A stretch of DNA of 64,000 nt, taken from contig NC_085046.1 of assembly GCF_963662255.1 (NCBI RefSeq), positions 99,961,324 through 100,025,323 on the forward strand, written 5' to 3'. Shown here one piece after another: positions 27,867 to 41,900 of the stretch; within the stretch, counting starts at the first letter, position 1; every line of letters starts with the position of its first letter. The notes under the pieces were generated by a model. It saw nothing but the letters and a program-made list of their open reading frames with translations. It searched no databases and had not been told where the DNA came from. The stretch is from Cinclus cinclus (taxonomy: Eukaryota > Chordata > Aves > Passeriformes > Cinclidae). The position numbers and the translations under genes were made by a program.

Positions 27867-28826
27867 ATGTGCCCTTCTGGAAAATACTGAATGGAAAGAC
27901 TGCACTTCAAAAATTCAAAATATCAATAGACATAAAAATACAAACACCACATAGCTATTAATTTTTTTTTTTTTTAGTTATACTGTCAGATTTTAAAAAC
28001 TAAATCTTAGCAAATGATTGTTCTAACTGTTATTGAAAACACAATGGTAACTTTAAAAGTCATGCTTTATACTGAAAAATGCTCTGGAAGTATTTGGATT
28101 ACTTATAAACTAAACAAACCAATGCCATATTATCCATATACAATACAAAAATAAAGTTGTTCTTTTTCTTTTTTTTTTTTTACAGCTTCCTCTATTCCAA
28201 GTGTATGCTATGGTGTTTTTTAAATTTTTTTTTTGTTTACCTGGCAGATGAAAACCCTGACCCCAGATTTAAAAAATTATTTGTTACACATTCCAAGTTT
28301 ATGCTTGGAATCTGTTCACTTGAATATTTTGGGGTTAACAGATCAGTGATATGCAGAGAAACCTCTGCTATGGGCCTGACAGAAAATCTGCTATAATCAT
28401 GCCCAATGAAGACATGATGTTATATCCACTAAGACTTAAAACTCTACACATTATGCGAAACTCTGTCATCAGTAACAATTTTAAGCAACTGCAGCACAAA
28501 AGACTGAATCTTAAGAGTAGTTAAATGTGGGGTGCAATGCCACAACTAAAATATTTCTAACACATATATTTAAAATCTAATTTTAAAAAATTAGATTATT
28601 ATTTGATCAATCCCTTCCTTGAAATTCCTTTTTCTCTTCCAAAACTATAAAGGGATTCAAGGTGAGCTCATCTAGAGATCTAACAATCAGTGCCCAGAAA
28701 TCGCTGTGAAATGGAAGTAAAGGTTACTAGCAGGAAATACAGCTGAGCAACTGCATTGCATGGCAGCAAGCCAAAATTAGTGCATTCTCAGTGATGTGTA
28801 AATAACTTGGAAAGTAAAGGTGCAGA

Positions 28827-28863
28827 GCTGGTGACCAGCAGGTTTGACCTGCTGGTCACCAGC
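28827..28863. repeat. Perfect 17-bp inverted repeat with 3-nt loop
   Basis: Arm GCTGGTGACCAGCAGGT at 28827-28843, loop TTG, and its exact reverse complement at 28847-28863. The arms themselves contain the shorter palindrome CTGGTGACCAG, an imperfect one. No U-tract or RNA gene signal accompanies it. Confidence 0.97.
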
Positions 28864-30078
28864 AAGTGACAGAGCTTTTGCATGCAGTTGAATAACTCTG
28901 CTGCTGATTCATCATTTTTAGTGGTATTAATGAATCTTTTTTTCTTAATACGAGTATGTTTTGATGCTTTTCTTCACTTAAAAGGAATAGTTCTTTCAAT
29001 ACAGTGCTATTCAGCTTAGTCCACGAGGCAGTCAATGACCTCAAGCAGTGAGAAAATCCATATGGGCAAGCAATCCATATCTTCAACATCTCATGAAAAC
29101 AACTTCAGTGATGCTTCATGAAGATGGAAGAAGAAACATGCTTCAACTGTAAACTACCCTGTATCTATTCACTACAGGGATTGTGACAGTACATTACTTT
29201 TTGCATTATTTTTTTTTGTATTTTAAATTCCTCCCCCCTTAAATTCTACCACAACTACAAGCTAGTACAATTTGAATAAAATGTCTTATGTGTACTGATG
29301 CTAATACATATGAAAATAAACATTTACCTATCAACACACTAAGGCAAGCCTGAATTTCCCTTAAAATAAAAATGAAAAGCAAGCACCATATCAATGCTTC
29401 CCACTTTTCCATGTAGAATTATGTAATTAAAAGCCTAAGGTGATAGGTATGTTATTACAAACCGATATGTATGTACACACGCACATAGAATTTTCTGTCT
29501 CTTGGTATGAAGTTACCTCTCCATTTAAAGTTAGTGTTATAATCAATCTATCAACTTTTTCATGTGCTCCCCACCATGCAAATGTGGACAGAATGTTCAC
29601 CTTTACTGCCCGAGCTTCTGTGAAGTCTGTTGAAGTTGCCTTAGGATCCAAAGCCTTTTATAAAGACTGCCTTACTTCAGAATTTTTCTTCTCCAAATGA
29701 CCAAACCTTTCAACAAAATGCAAGATAGGGAATATTCGAAATCTGTACGTATTTCTATGAAGTGAGTAAGATGTTGCATATGCCTAAATTAAACTGTTTT
29801 AGATAAACACCTGCTTGAAACTTTAGAAGGATCACTATAGAGTGCTGCAACGAAGTTATAATGGACATTGTGAAATTTAGCCATCATTATGCAGGTATAA
29901 CCTTGTTTATGTTGCATTATTGTTACTTTTATTTTTGAGCTCTTCCTCACTATGGATGCCAACTTCCACAACTTCTATTAAATAGCTGTCTATATCAACC
30001 CACTTATGAAGCAGGCATACATGTCCTCAAAAATCCTGAGAGGCAGAATACATGCAGACCTTTAAATCAAAAGTAGGG

Positions 30079-30107
30079 AAACTTTCATGTTTCAAACATG
30101 AAAGTTT
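30079..30107. repeat. Perfect 14-bp inverted repeat with 1-nt spacer
   Basis: AAACTTTCATGTTT at 30079-30092, a single C, then its exact reverse complement at 30094-30107. A near-perfect palindrome of 29 bp. Confidence 0.97.
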
Positions 30108-30182
30108 GCAGAATCTGCTAATGTGTTCCAAGTTACTGGAATCCATCTGCAAATGCCATGGGTTTTGTCATACAGTTTCAGT

Positions 30183-30208
30183 GAGCAAGGTGGAGGTCCA
30201 CCTTGCTC
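30183..30208. repeat. Perfect 12-bp inverted repeat with 2-nt loop
   Basis: GAGCAAGGTGGA at 30183-30194, GG, then its exact reverse complement at 30197-30208. It lies 76 bp from the preceding palindrome. Confidence 0.97.
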
Positions 30209-33200
30209 TTTGATACTCCCTTTCAGGGGGGAAGAGGGTGGCAGGAGAAGAAAGATCTGTATTTTCTACATAAAAATGCCAGAAGACTTAGGCTCAAGCT
30301 ACTCAAAGTGAACATACATTGAACAAGACTGGTTACACTGCAAAATGACAGCCCAGTGATTAGATGAGCTACATGAAGAAGCTGTTCCCTCACTGGGCTG
30401 CTTGCCAGTTTTAATCTTTAGCTCCTGACAGGTCAGACAGCCCAAATAAGAATTATTCCAGGTGTTCTGAGAGGCATGACAGAGCTGGGCACACAGAACA
30501 ATTTTCCTTTGAGTTTGAGACATCTGCAGCAAACAGGACTCAGTGCCATAGCTCACAAAACCTGCACAGACACCAGTGGGGGTTCATATAACTTTCCATA
30601 GCAGCCCAGAGAAAGTGCTGATGGGAACACAGCTTGTTTCATTTCAGACAAGAGCTAGGCAAGGTCAGGCAGCTGGAGCAAACTGAATACATCCTGGTCT
30701 ACAATTACTCTGTCATACCACTGACATTTTTATTGAGATAGCTATCTTTAGAATAGGAAGTAAGTGCATTAAGCAATACTACCTTCCTTTTCTTTCTGTG
30801 CCCTGATCTCCTTTACTTGCTTTCCAAGTCTAATTGTCAGGACTAACCTATCATTTTATGAACAATTACATTCTCTAATTCTTATAGATGCCTTCTTTGA
30901 TAAATTTCTTTCTTCCCCCTTGCTCCCCCCCAAACCACCCCTCTGCACTGTACTCTCTTGTTTGGGCCCTCTTCAATACCTGCCATCCACTGCAACAATC
31001 AATGGCAGCAGCATCAGTCTTGCAGGCAATCATATAGATGAATTCAAAAAGTTGTGTGCGAACCCATAACCATCATAAAGGAATGGTATAAACTTTAAAA
31101 CCTCTTCCCCCTCCAACCTTTAATACAAGAGCTGTCAGCAGCAGTCTCTTTTCCTTTTTGATACAGATGACACACATTTCAGAAGACTGCACTGAATATG
31201 TAATTACATAAAGATAGGAACTAGCCCTTTGAAACTCTCCTTCCTGATTTATGGGGCATAAAAATCTCTCAAAAGAAGCAGTAACACTCCTCTTTCCTGA
31301 AAAACTCCTGCTCACAGATCAGTATATAATTGTAAAGTCCCACCCCACTTCTCTGTGCCTCTTTTCAGCAGCAGATAAGGTTCTGAATGATCTTGAACAA
31401 CAAAAAAACAGACACACCTACCCTCAAATATACTTTTCAAGAAAAACTTTATTAAAGCTGGTGAGGGAAGAACTTGGGACATTGTGATCAGAAACAAAGG
31501 TATAAACTGTCCAGGCCTGGTGTTAATAGAGCAGGTTGTAAGGTGTCTACTGTTCCTGAAAATTCAGATGTGAAAACATGAAAAGCAAAGCATGTTGATT
31601 TTTCCCCTCCACAAACAAATACATATCCATTTTAAAAAACTTTGTTCATTGTTCAGTACCTTATCTATCTCTTAGAAGCAATGATAATCAGCACATTTCT
31701 GCTGACGTACTGAATGAGTTACCTTCAACCTAACACTGAAGACCAGGCAACCAACCTTAGAGACGTATTTACATTGTAATTATAAAAATGCACTTCATGT
31801 CATATATTTAATTACAAATTTTTACATTCCAAGTGTGTAATAGGGAAATAAATTAAACATAATAAACGTAACTTATGGAGATGACCTCAGAGGTAGAGCA
31901 TAGGAGGGACTTGGCTGTGGAACAAACAGCTTCTGGAGATGTTCCAGGACTACAAACTCCCTTTTTTCAGTTAGATGATCTAACAGACCCCGTGATGATC
32001 CAACACAACAAACAAATTGTCTGAGGACATGCCAAGCAGTAAAAACAGTAAAACATGATTTTTGCCTCTTAGCACTAGGAATTCACTCTCATTAAAAGGG
32101 GGCTCTTCTGGAAAAAAAAAAAATAAATCCATTGCTCTAATACACAGCACTGAATTTCACACTTATAAGAAGATCCTCTTGTTCTGAGAAACTGAAAAAG
32201 TTTGCTGCAGGACATTAAGAAGTTTAATATAGGGACTTCCCTTCATCAACACAGGGTAGTGGTTAGCAGGCTTCTAAGCAGTCCTATTTCAGGCAGTTTG
32301 AAACCAAAATCAAAGCAAAACCAAATCCTAAACAGGATCATCTAAGGACTCATTACTGTGTAAAAATAGCTCATGCGTTTGATGCTCAGTCATGAAACAC
32401 AGAAACATGAAAAAAAGAAAGGTGTAGATATACACACATAAACACTTTTCTGATGGTAATCACACACATGTAGAATTTAAAACAACAAAAGATATCCAGC
32501 ACAGTCATAAACTAAAAGGTGAAAGGGATCCACAAGAGATGCAGCTCATGAAAGATACAAAAGCAATTTAATAGTGAGAAAGCAGTGCTATAGGAGCCTC
32601 AGCTGGCTGCTTGTCTCCAGGTGTGCCCCAGTGCACAACTCGTGTTTGGAGTACATTTTTCCCCCACCCGCTTTCTCATCTGAAAAGCTAATGAAGTCTC
32701 AACAAACAGACTTAAGTTCAAACATCATTAATTCTGCTATTAAGGTATATCACTAAGAGGTTCTCCCACTTATATAGTTATGAAGTGCCTGGCAACAAGG
32801 ACATTTATAAATAATTTCTCTAAAGAAGGAAAGACCGACCTGAATTTTATTGCAGATCACTAGCTGTGTCATTCTTTACAGTTTCAAGCCCCAGAACAGT
32901 AGCAAGAAGATGACAGATCCCCCCAAATTCATGCACAAAAGGCTGCTGCCAAAATGGCATCAACTATTTTGCTACAGATTCGTAACACAAAATGCCTCAA
33001 TCATTCTTTTAAAGCATTATTTATGACAAAAATTAACAAGGGCCTTCAGACCAGAGCAACATCAGGCTCTGAAGCTGTCTTAAAAGCACAGGTTCCAGTG
33101 AAGCCGTACTAATAAAGAGTATGGCTGCTGAACTGCAGGTAAAGCACATCGAGGGGGTGTTTCCTCTAAAAGCCTAGTTCAAGACATCAGATGGCACCAA

Positions 33201-34296
33201 CCTTGAAGCCGTCCCCTCTCTTCCCCTACATGAGAACAATAAGTGAATCAGGAAGGTTCAATCACCCCTTCTGTGCAGTTCTCTCTTTTCCTTCACCACA
33301 GTGACTCCACTACCATACATGTTATGGGTCCAAGTGCTCCTCTCCCATACGTCTGGCATGCGTTGGTGAGAGGACAGCAAGCTGCTACACATTTCCTTCA
33401 CAGGACCAAAAGCATATCTAGTATGAGATGCAGGAGTCTGCATTTTGGCCACAGAGGACACGTGCTTGGTTGTTTGATGAGGAAGGATTACACTGTCCAA
33501 GACTCTTCCACAGACCCTTCAGGACATGTGGCCTGCTCCAGCATGATGAGCATCACCATTCACAGCAGTGTGGTTTCTGAGGAACACATGAAAAGGGCTT
33601 CAAGTTGTAGATCACATTAAAAACACCTGGGATCTCAAGTTGCATGCAACGTTTTAGTTTTCTTGTTCAATTTTCCTCTACTTGAAAAAAATTTCTTCAG
33701 TTATAAAAGTAAAGCTGAATACCATGAAAACAACTGAAGAGCAAACAGCAAATCATGCTCAAAAGCGCCATTCATGTTGTCCATTCTCCTGATATCAATG
33801 CATCTACCTCTCACAAATCTGCACAGTATATCTGTCATCAATGTTCCTACATCAACATGCTGCACCTCTTAGGGTTTATCCTTTATCTCAGTGTCACCTG
33901 AGTGTCCAGTGATGACAATGATTTGGCAAACTCAGAGTTGCCAGGTAGGTAAAGACTTCCCCTTAAGAACATAAATATGGTTCATTTAATTGTTTTGAAT
34001 TTAGTCAGGTCCTCTGCAAAGTGTTCTTCTGTGACTAAAAAAGCCCAAATGTCCCAAATAAACAAAGATGGCAATTTTCTCAACCAATGTTCAGCTAAAA
34101 AAACAGGTTATGATCCACTGGCTCCTGGCGACCTCCTTTCAAACAAAAACTCGTTAAAAACCATGAGAATGCAGAAGGGGAAAGAATTGATGGTGATGCA
34201 GGAGTTTGTCAGACATGAATTAAGGCATCTGATGAAGAATCACATGCAGACCTGAGGAAGACAAGTTAATGTAAACATGGACTCATTAATACACAG

Positions 34297-34550
34297 ATCA
34301 TAGAATCATGGAATCATTAAGGCTGGAAAAGACCCCTAAGATGATCAAACCTGATCTTTGACCAATCACCACCTTGTCAACTAGACCACAACGCTAAGTG
34401 CCACATCCAGTTGTTTCTTGAACACTTTCAGGATTGCTGAGTGCACACCAACCTAATCATCCTTTCTGTGAAAAAAATTCTTCCTGCTTTCCAGCCTGGA
34501 CCTCCCCTGGCACAGCTAGAAGCTGTGTCCTCTTGCCCTGTTCCTGATGA
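34297..34550 (-). mobile_element. CR1 LINE fragment, reverse orientation
   Basis: The plus strand begins with ATCATAGAATCATGGAATCA, the reverse complement of the CR1 3' terminal repeat. It continues with AAGGCTGGAAAAGACCCCTA, AAGTGCCACATCCA, TCTTGAACACTTTCAGG and CCTCCCCTGGCACAGCT, the order expected for an antisense CR1 3' end. About 250 bp are kept and the copy is moderately diverged. It stops before any reverse transcriptase coding sequence. Confidence 0.92.
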
Positions 34551-37500
34551 AGTGCATTTCTCTTTCCCATGTCTTTTTAAGACATAGCTAGCCCACCTAA
34601 AATTTTATTTTGAATCTCTATTTGCAGTACTTAGTAAATTATGCAATTCTGACTAAGATCTGAATTAGAAAAGATGAGAGGTAAATTAGGTCAAAAGAAG
34701 ACAACCAACATTGCAATCAATCACTGTTTCATAATTTAAAAAAAATGAAACCATTCATCAGCCACCAGATTTTTTCTCAATCTCTGAAGAGTATGTGACA
34801 ACCACTGAGGTTGGAGGTGGCAGAATTTTTCCTAGATGCCTCCTGATTCCATTTAATATTTTCTTTCACTATTCTTTTGATCCCCTCTCCCAAATTAGTC
34901 TCTACAAAAAACATCTCTGTGATCTCTAGTACTGACATGAAAGAAAGCCTCCAAACTTTCTCAATCTATGGATGCATATGTATTGAATTTTAAACTACTG
35001 ACATTTTAAGAGGCATCTCTGATGTATTTACTGATTCTTTGTTTCAGCTCTATCTTGCATGATACTCAAGAGCATAGGTATGAAGGCAACTGTTAATATG
35101 CATTTAAGGCAAAATTTTACCAAAAAAGCTTTGGTAGGTAAGTAGATAATAGTGGGACAGAGGGAGGTTTAACACAACACATCAAAAATAACAGAAGACT
35201 GAAGAAATATGTATCTGGGCAAATCTAAGAACCATATCAACAAATGAGATGCTGAACAAGCAGAAGTGGGAACGCTATTGTGAGAAAGTAGCTGAAATGC
35301 CATTTGCCAAACATATTAAAATTAAAAATCTGCAAAAAGTAAAATTCTGCAAGTGATGGTCAACATAGATAAACAAGTCTGAGATCTGGCCAAAGCAAAC
35401 CTATGAAGAGCTGTAAAAAGCAAATGGAGTTCTTGAAATAAGAATTTAATATGGGATGACAGGTATTTGAACTGCTTCTGGACACTCAAAAGAAAAAATC
35501 TGTTACTATCAAAAAATAAATAAAACCCCCCCAACAAGTCCAAGTATACCATTACGTGTCTCAAAAACAAAAAAAAGTCTTTATTTTCTGTAACTGTGCC
35601 AAAATATAGGCTTGCCAATGACATAAATGCAGAAATATTCCAGCTGATTCCCTTAGTTTGGTCCCTTTCCATGTTCCTCAGCCCTTTCTAGATTTGTGTA
35701 ACCAAAATGGCTCCTCTGCCTACTGACAGATATATAAAGACACAAAACTTTCTTATAAATCCATTGTTAACCCAGATAAACAGGCAACACATTAATATCA
35801 CAGGAATACTGTCAGTCTCCCTGTGACCATTTCAGTACTTAGTTGACCCCCATAAAACTCGTGAAAAGGCCTTTGAAACAGAAAGAAAATTGTCTGCTTA
35901 TCGTGTTTGCTTCACTACTCCCCAAACACATTCAAAGAATTGTAGAAAATGAGTGAGACACTATTTCCCTTTGCTGAAACTGCGCTGCCAAGACGAGTCC
36001 TTACCTCTTCCAGAGAAGCAGACCAGCACATCCAAGCTGGAATCTGTTTATGTTTATTGCTTAACCAGAAAGAACAAAGCATCATTAAGTCTATTACACA
36101 AAGAGAAACTTTTGAGATTGTTCTTGCTTAGAACTAAGAATCTTTCTGCACAATTAGCAGCTGCCAGCCCCCACCCCCACCCTGAATGAAAATGCATCCT
36201 CATTGTCTCCCCAAAGTCAAATTTCCACAGTAATATGTAAACAGATTCTTCTATGTAGAAGGGTACTTCTAGAGATCAGAAAACAAAGCAAAATATATGG
36301 ACTGTTGTGGATTGCTCTGAAGTTTGGCACATTTATGGGGGCTGGGGCAAGGGTCAGGAGAGGAAACAGGTAACATTAATGTTCTTAACTTGAGCATCTG
36401 TAAATAAATGCATATGCAAATCTGGGGTACAGCTAAATTTTCCTTTACCCTCACCACATTAGCTTTTATAAATGTTGGTATTCTTTTCCTGCAAGATAAA
36501 GGTGACTGTTCAAACCATGGCTTAGGCTCTGAAAACATGCTCTGTCTCAACCCTTTCCCCTGGATTTAGAGTTTAGCATTCACTGTACAGTGAAAAAAAA
36601 ACAAGGGAAAACAAGATTTCAAGTCCAAATATTAGCCCAGGCACATGTTTTATGCTTAAAAGACAGTGTATCTGAAAAACTTATATATACAAATTAATTT
36701 CTAGCTGATTAGTTTTCACTTGAGGAGAGAGCATGGAAGAGACACGCTAGGCACTGAATTTAAACTGTGTTCCAACGGTATCAGTCAACATAACATGACT
36801 GGCAGAAAACTGAAAAATTGTAAGAAAAATGCTGCAATTGGGATTTGTATGCTTTTGTTTCAAAGAAATGTTAGCAGAATTCTTAAGAATCAAACTTCTT
36901 TTAAAAAGAGAAACTGCATACATGGATGCATGATTGCAGGGCCAGGAAAAATTAGAGAGTGAAGTAAAGAGCTAATAAGAAAAGAGGTTTGAAGCTGTAG
37001 TGAAAAATGATGGGAATAAAAAGGTGCTGCAAAATTTAGTGCAGGTGGAGAAAAGAAAGGAGAAGAGAGAACATCCTTATCCAGATGCAGAGAATCCAGA
37101 TGACAAAGAAAATAATATAGGTATTTGACAGAAAAGGAATATTAGTGGGAGGAATGCTTGTCAGCTCGATATTCCCTTCCCTTGAATTCAAGATTGGAGT
37201 AACCCTTTCCTTTAAGTTTCCTTTTAAGTTTCTTTAAGATCACCTCCCCTGCTCTTCAAATGTGAGTGTCATACTCTTTACGTAAAACCAGGAGAGAGAG
37301 CACAGCTTGTGGCTCTGGTGGGAAGAGGGAATGTAAGCAATTTGGCTATTCTTTAGAAAAGCCTTGACCACTATGTAGCTTTAACTTCTTCCTGACCAAT
37401 GTGTTTCATGATCTAAGGCAATTCCAAAGAAAATCTTGGTGCTAGAGTCCTGGTACTCTGGGAGTACAAATCTAAATGCTGTCAATATGTACCAAGTTCT

Positions 37501-38967
37501 TCCCTGTAGAATGAAACACCTGACAAATTCCACAGTTTCTTCACTCCTATGCCACTAACAATAACTGTTCACTAACGTCTCATTAAGCCTACAAACCACC
37601 ATCACCTCCCCTTCACAGCTGACAGACTTATGAAATCACATCTTTCTCATAACATATGCATGATCTTCATCACATTACAATTCCAGCTCTGCCAACATAT
37701 TCCAGTTTTTCCCTAAACCATTCAGTAGGGCTGGATCGCGGCTGCAGTGTTCCCACAAAACTGTCCAAACTGCTGCTGCCACTTACTAGGGACAGAGCAA
37801 AGGTGGCATGTGTATGTGTCTCACATGTTTCTCAGTGAATTTTATAAAACTCACCACTCTGAAAAGCCATGAACTATCATCATAAGTCCTCCGAATGCTC
37901 CACATCTGGACTGCAAATTCTGGGCTATGATTCCTAACGTGTAGCACATCTTCCCATTACAGCTGTCAGATCAGAAAGAGGTGCTGAGTCTGGAGATCTG
38001 TTTGTGCCTATCTGTGTTACTGATATCTAAAACATTCCAACCAGTAATTTGAAAAGTGACCCCCCAGAGATGCAAGATCTGATTCGGATTGAGAACATCA
38101 CGTGCAGTAAATGTATAAGTAACAATTTGGTATGAACTAAATCGAGGATGTATCAATTCCAACTGCATATGCATGCATTCTTTCTGTCAAATATGTTTGC
38201 TGCAGTTTTAAGAGTTTTGTTATTTGAGCAAAGGATGTGGTTATGTTCTTCCACATCAGCAGCCCATGAATTTCTAATACAGTAATTTGAATAGAATTCC
38301 TGTCCCCACTATTTGCCTGAATTACATAAATACAAACTAATGCACAAATTATATAAATTTTACATATAGAAATATGATGTATTACATAAATTAATGAACC
38401 ATCCAGCTAGGAGCACTAGTGATCCCGCAAAGATGATGCTTTAAGTCATTAGTGTTTCAATGGTTCAGCAGATTGCTGTGAGAAATGCCTTGTTGAAAAC
38501 CTTGGCATTTTGGAGTGGGAGCAGGAGGAGAAGATGTATAAGAATGAGGAGAAGAGAAGGAGGTTAAGCTCAAGAATGAAAAGAAATAAATAATGCAAAG
38601 GCTTTGCCTATAGAAAATTCTGCGCAGGTTTTGGGAAGGACAGGATGTTTTTCCCAGATAAAATCTAGCAATTATATCCTCATTAGTTTCCACCTCTCTG
38701 AGTGAGGCATTTTTTCTTCTGTTTCTCCTATCAAATATAAGCCACACTAACCCTGTCACATTTCAGTAGTGAGCCATATCAATATATTTCCCTCCAAAAA
38801 TTGTTGTGATCCCATATTACACTCATTAATAGTGCCTTGGAACAGTAATACTTATGATAAAATCAGACCTACTCTTCAGAAAGAACATGGAATAAGTTAT
38901 ACGATGTATTCTTAAGACTAGGAAATATTGATGCTCTGCTCAGTATTGCAAAATGAAGAAAGCAATG

Positions 38968-38980
38968 CCAAGATGGCGCC
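38968..38980 (+). promoter_or_regulatory. YY1-like motif (CCAAGATGGCGCC)
   Basis: Closely matches the YY1 consensus core AAGATGGCG. It stands alone in AT-rich DNA without a CpG island, so function is uncertain; a chance match is possible. Confidence 0.35.
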
Positions 38981-41900
38981 TTGAGTAAAAACTGGAATCA
39001 CACCACTTCACTGGATGAATCAAAGCCTGGAGATGAGCTTAAATTTCTGACAAAGTTTAGTTCAATCTCAGCCAGAAACGCCTCAAGCAACTCTACTGTT
39101 CTGAATTGTTTTAGCTTTTCTAAACAAATCAGAACAGCAAGTGCTATTGGAGTCATAAACAGACTTCCTATTTAAAATGCTCAACTTTAAGGCTATTGAC
39201 CACATTCCCTCCCTTCCTGTCCCAATTTAAACTTGGCTTTCACAGCTCCTGCTGAAACCTGAGGTGAGCCAGCTTTGTACCGAATTTAGTTTTGTCTGCT
39301 TTTAATTTGATTGGACTGGCTTTCAAAACAAACCAAGCAAACTCTCACAACACTGGGATTTCAAGTTAATGAACTTCTTTTGCATAATCTCCCCCTTTTT
39401 ATCCTAATACTACCCCTTATGCAGGGCTGATAAAATATTAAAAATATACTTTCAAACTGAGGTTTTGTGTGGTTTTTTAAGATGATACAAACCATTTTAA
39501 ATAATGAAAGATAAGAATTTAAAATTAGATCAGTGTGCTCATCCATACTCAATATGTACAGGAGGTCTGCAGAAAACATGGTCCAAAGACAGCATTACAA
39601 AAAACCACCAACCTTAACCTCAAATCAGGCAGCTTGAAAGTATGGAAAAGGTGCCTCTTATCACAGGCCAACTAAACAGCATGTTCTCACAATCTTACAG
39701 CCCTGCCCTTGGATGTCTTGCTGATTTATCCTCTACCTGCTCCTGTCAAAATTTATTAAATCTTGTTAAAAACATCCCTGTATGATTACTGGCAGAACTT
39801 GGGCAGCTGGGATACTCCTGCTTTTGTGACAAGCTCAATCTAATTCCTGCTGAAAGAGAGGAATGCCTTACCCACTACACAGAGTTGCAACAGCTGCTCT
39901 ACCAAGGTATGGACTCATCACCTGAACATCAATTTCCTGCCCTCCCTGGCAGGAAGCTGTGTAAGTTTAAAACAGAAAGGATTGAGTCACTACATCATAC
40001 TTTTTACACAGGATAAGAATTACTACATCACTGAAGACTGAATTCTTACTCTTAACTCTCTGGTAAGGCTTTCCTTACTAATGATGCTGCTTGCCTAGAT
40101 CACAAGATGCAAGAGCAAGGAGGCTAAGTACTCCTCTAAGAAAAGTTAGAAAAGGACTCTCCAGAGTCAGTCTTTCCCACAGCTTGCTTAGATTCATCAT
40201 GTGTTTAGATAAATAGGATCCATAGTCCAAGACAAGAGTTTCTACTGACCACAATGTGCCAAGATTTTACTCTTATTACTGATCTATTTAGAAAATAAGG
40301 AGAAAATAGTATGTTTTGAAAATCAAGTTTTAAATTAGCAGTCTCTCAACAGAATGTCTAAGGCAATTTAAACAAAGAAGCAGCTTTAAAAAGCTATTAC
40401 TTAAAGTGATAGGCTAATTATATAGTTTTAAAATATTGTGTCCTACATGCAGGCAATAGAATAGCTATATATATCTATACACCTGGGCTAGCAGTAAAAA
40501 CATTACAAATATTTGCTTTGTTATATTCATAACATACTTCATTGCTCTGGCAGCAGTGTGTTAAAATCAGACAAACAGCAAACCAGTTAACAATTAATCC
40601 TTGCTATTTCTACTACTGCCAATGAGCTGGCTGTGGAATACCACCAGCACTCCTCCAGAAACAAAAGTTAGTCTAGCTACTACTTTTACTGCTCCTACTT
40701 CCTCCAAGTGAGTTCTTTCCAAAAGTCTTTTTAAGTTAGCAGTCTTCTGCAAAGCTGGTTTTTGCCATGTGGCCAGGTTTTAGTTTCTCCAGGTAAAAGT
40801 ACAGGCTTAAAGTTGTTCTATGTTACCCTCTGTGAAACAATTTTTTTTCCTTCTCCAGGTTCAGCGTACTTTTGTTATTTCTTTCCCATACACTTCACAC
40901 AGGAACAGTTTCCAGCACCAAAATAGCTCATCCACCACTGGGAAAAGAGAAAGTAGATCCATTTTCCTGTACACTTCTTGAAATGGTCTTCTTGCCAAGC
41001 ATTGTTTCTCATCTGTTGTGGAACATGACACCCTATTTAAATGTCAACATGGGTTCAACTGGGGCAACCAGTGTATTTTTGAAGTGGCTCTACTCCGAGC
41101 TTCTTCCCTACTACCATCAGGTTACTAAGAGACCACGTTTACAGTCTCTGGATTAATAATAATCACAATGTGCATGTTATTTTAACCTTTATATGCACCA
41201 AAATTAGAGGAACTGTTAAATTAAGAAATTCTCATCTGTGCACAGCTATTGGTACTCTGCCATCTACATGTTGCACTGGACCTCTAAACTCACAATCACT
41301 GAGTAACTCAGGGGTCTGTGGGCTAAAATTAAGTCCCATGGACATTTATACCAGAGCTAGAGAAGACTCATTTAAAAAGTGAGGGGATCTAATACAAATG
41401 CCTGTATCTGAGCGACAAGGATCCAGATGTGTATTATGAATGTTGAAAAATGAAAATTTTACATTAAAATCAACACACAAAAAAAGTATTGTTTAGGTAG
41501 TCATTAAGGAACCACACACTAATTTCACAACACTGAAAGTGTGCAAAACTTCAAGCTCTTGCTTAGCATCCAAGAGACAGGCAAAACATATAGACACTCA
41601 TGACACCTCCCACCCTCCAAATAATGTGCGTAGTTAGCTAATATAGCTTCAGAAAAATGCATCTATTTAAGATCCCCAGATACCTTGTCTTTTTATCTCT
41701 TCTGGTTTTCTGCTTTTGCATCATGGCTGTCAAAGAGAGGACAAAAGAGAAGAAAACAAAAGAAGTTCTTCTTTTTGTTGGTTTGTTTTAGAGTTTCTCT
41801 GCCTAAGAAAGCACTGCTCTCATACACCCATGTCTTGAAGGAAAAGAACAACTGCATGTCAACTGACAGGTGCCACAAGATAGTTGTTGGGAAGATCAAA

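Larger units (their letters stand above)
27867..34296. other. Intergenic stretch with perfect inverted repeats, no gene recognised
   Basis: AT-rich sequence without a supportable gene. T runs near 27961-27976 and 28166-28182, three perfect short inverted repeats (listed separately) and an open frame of 125 codons at 33243-33620 with no recognised domain are the only notable items. Confidence 0.55.
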
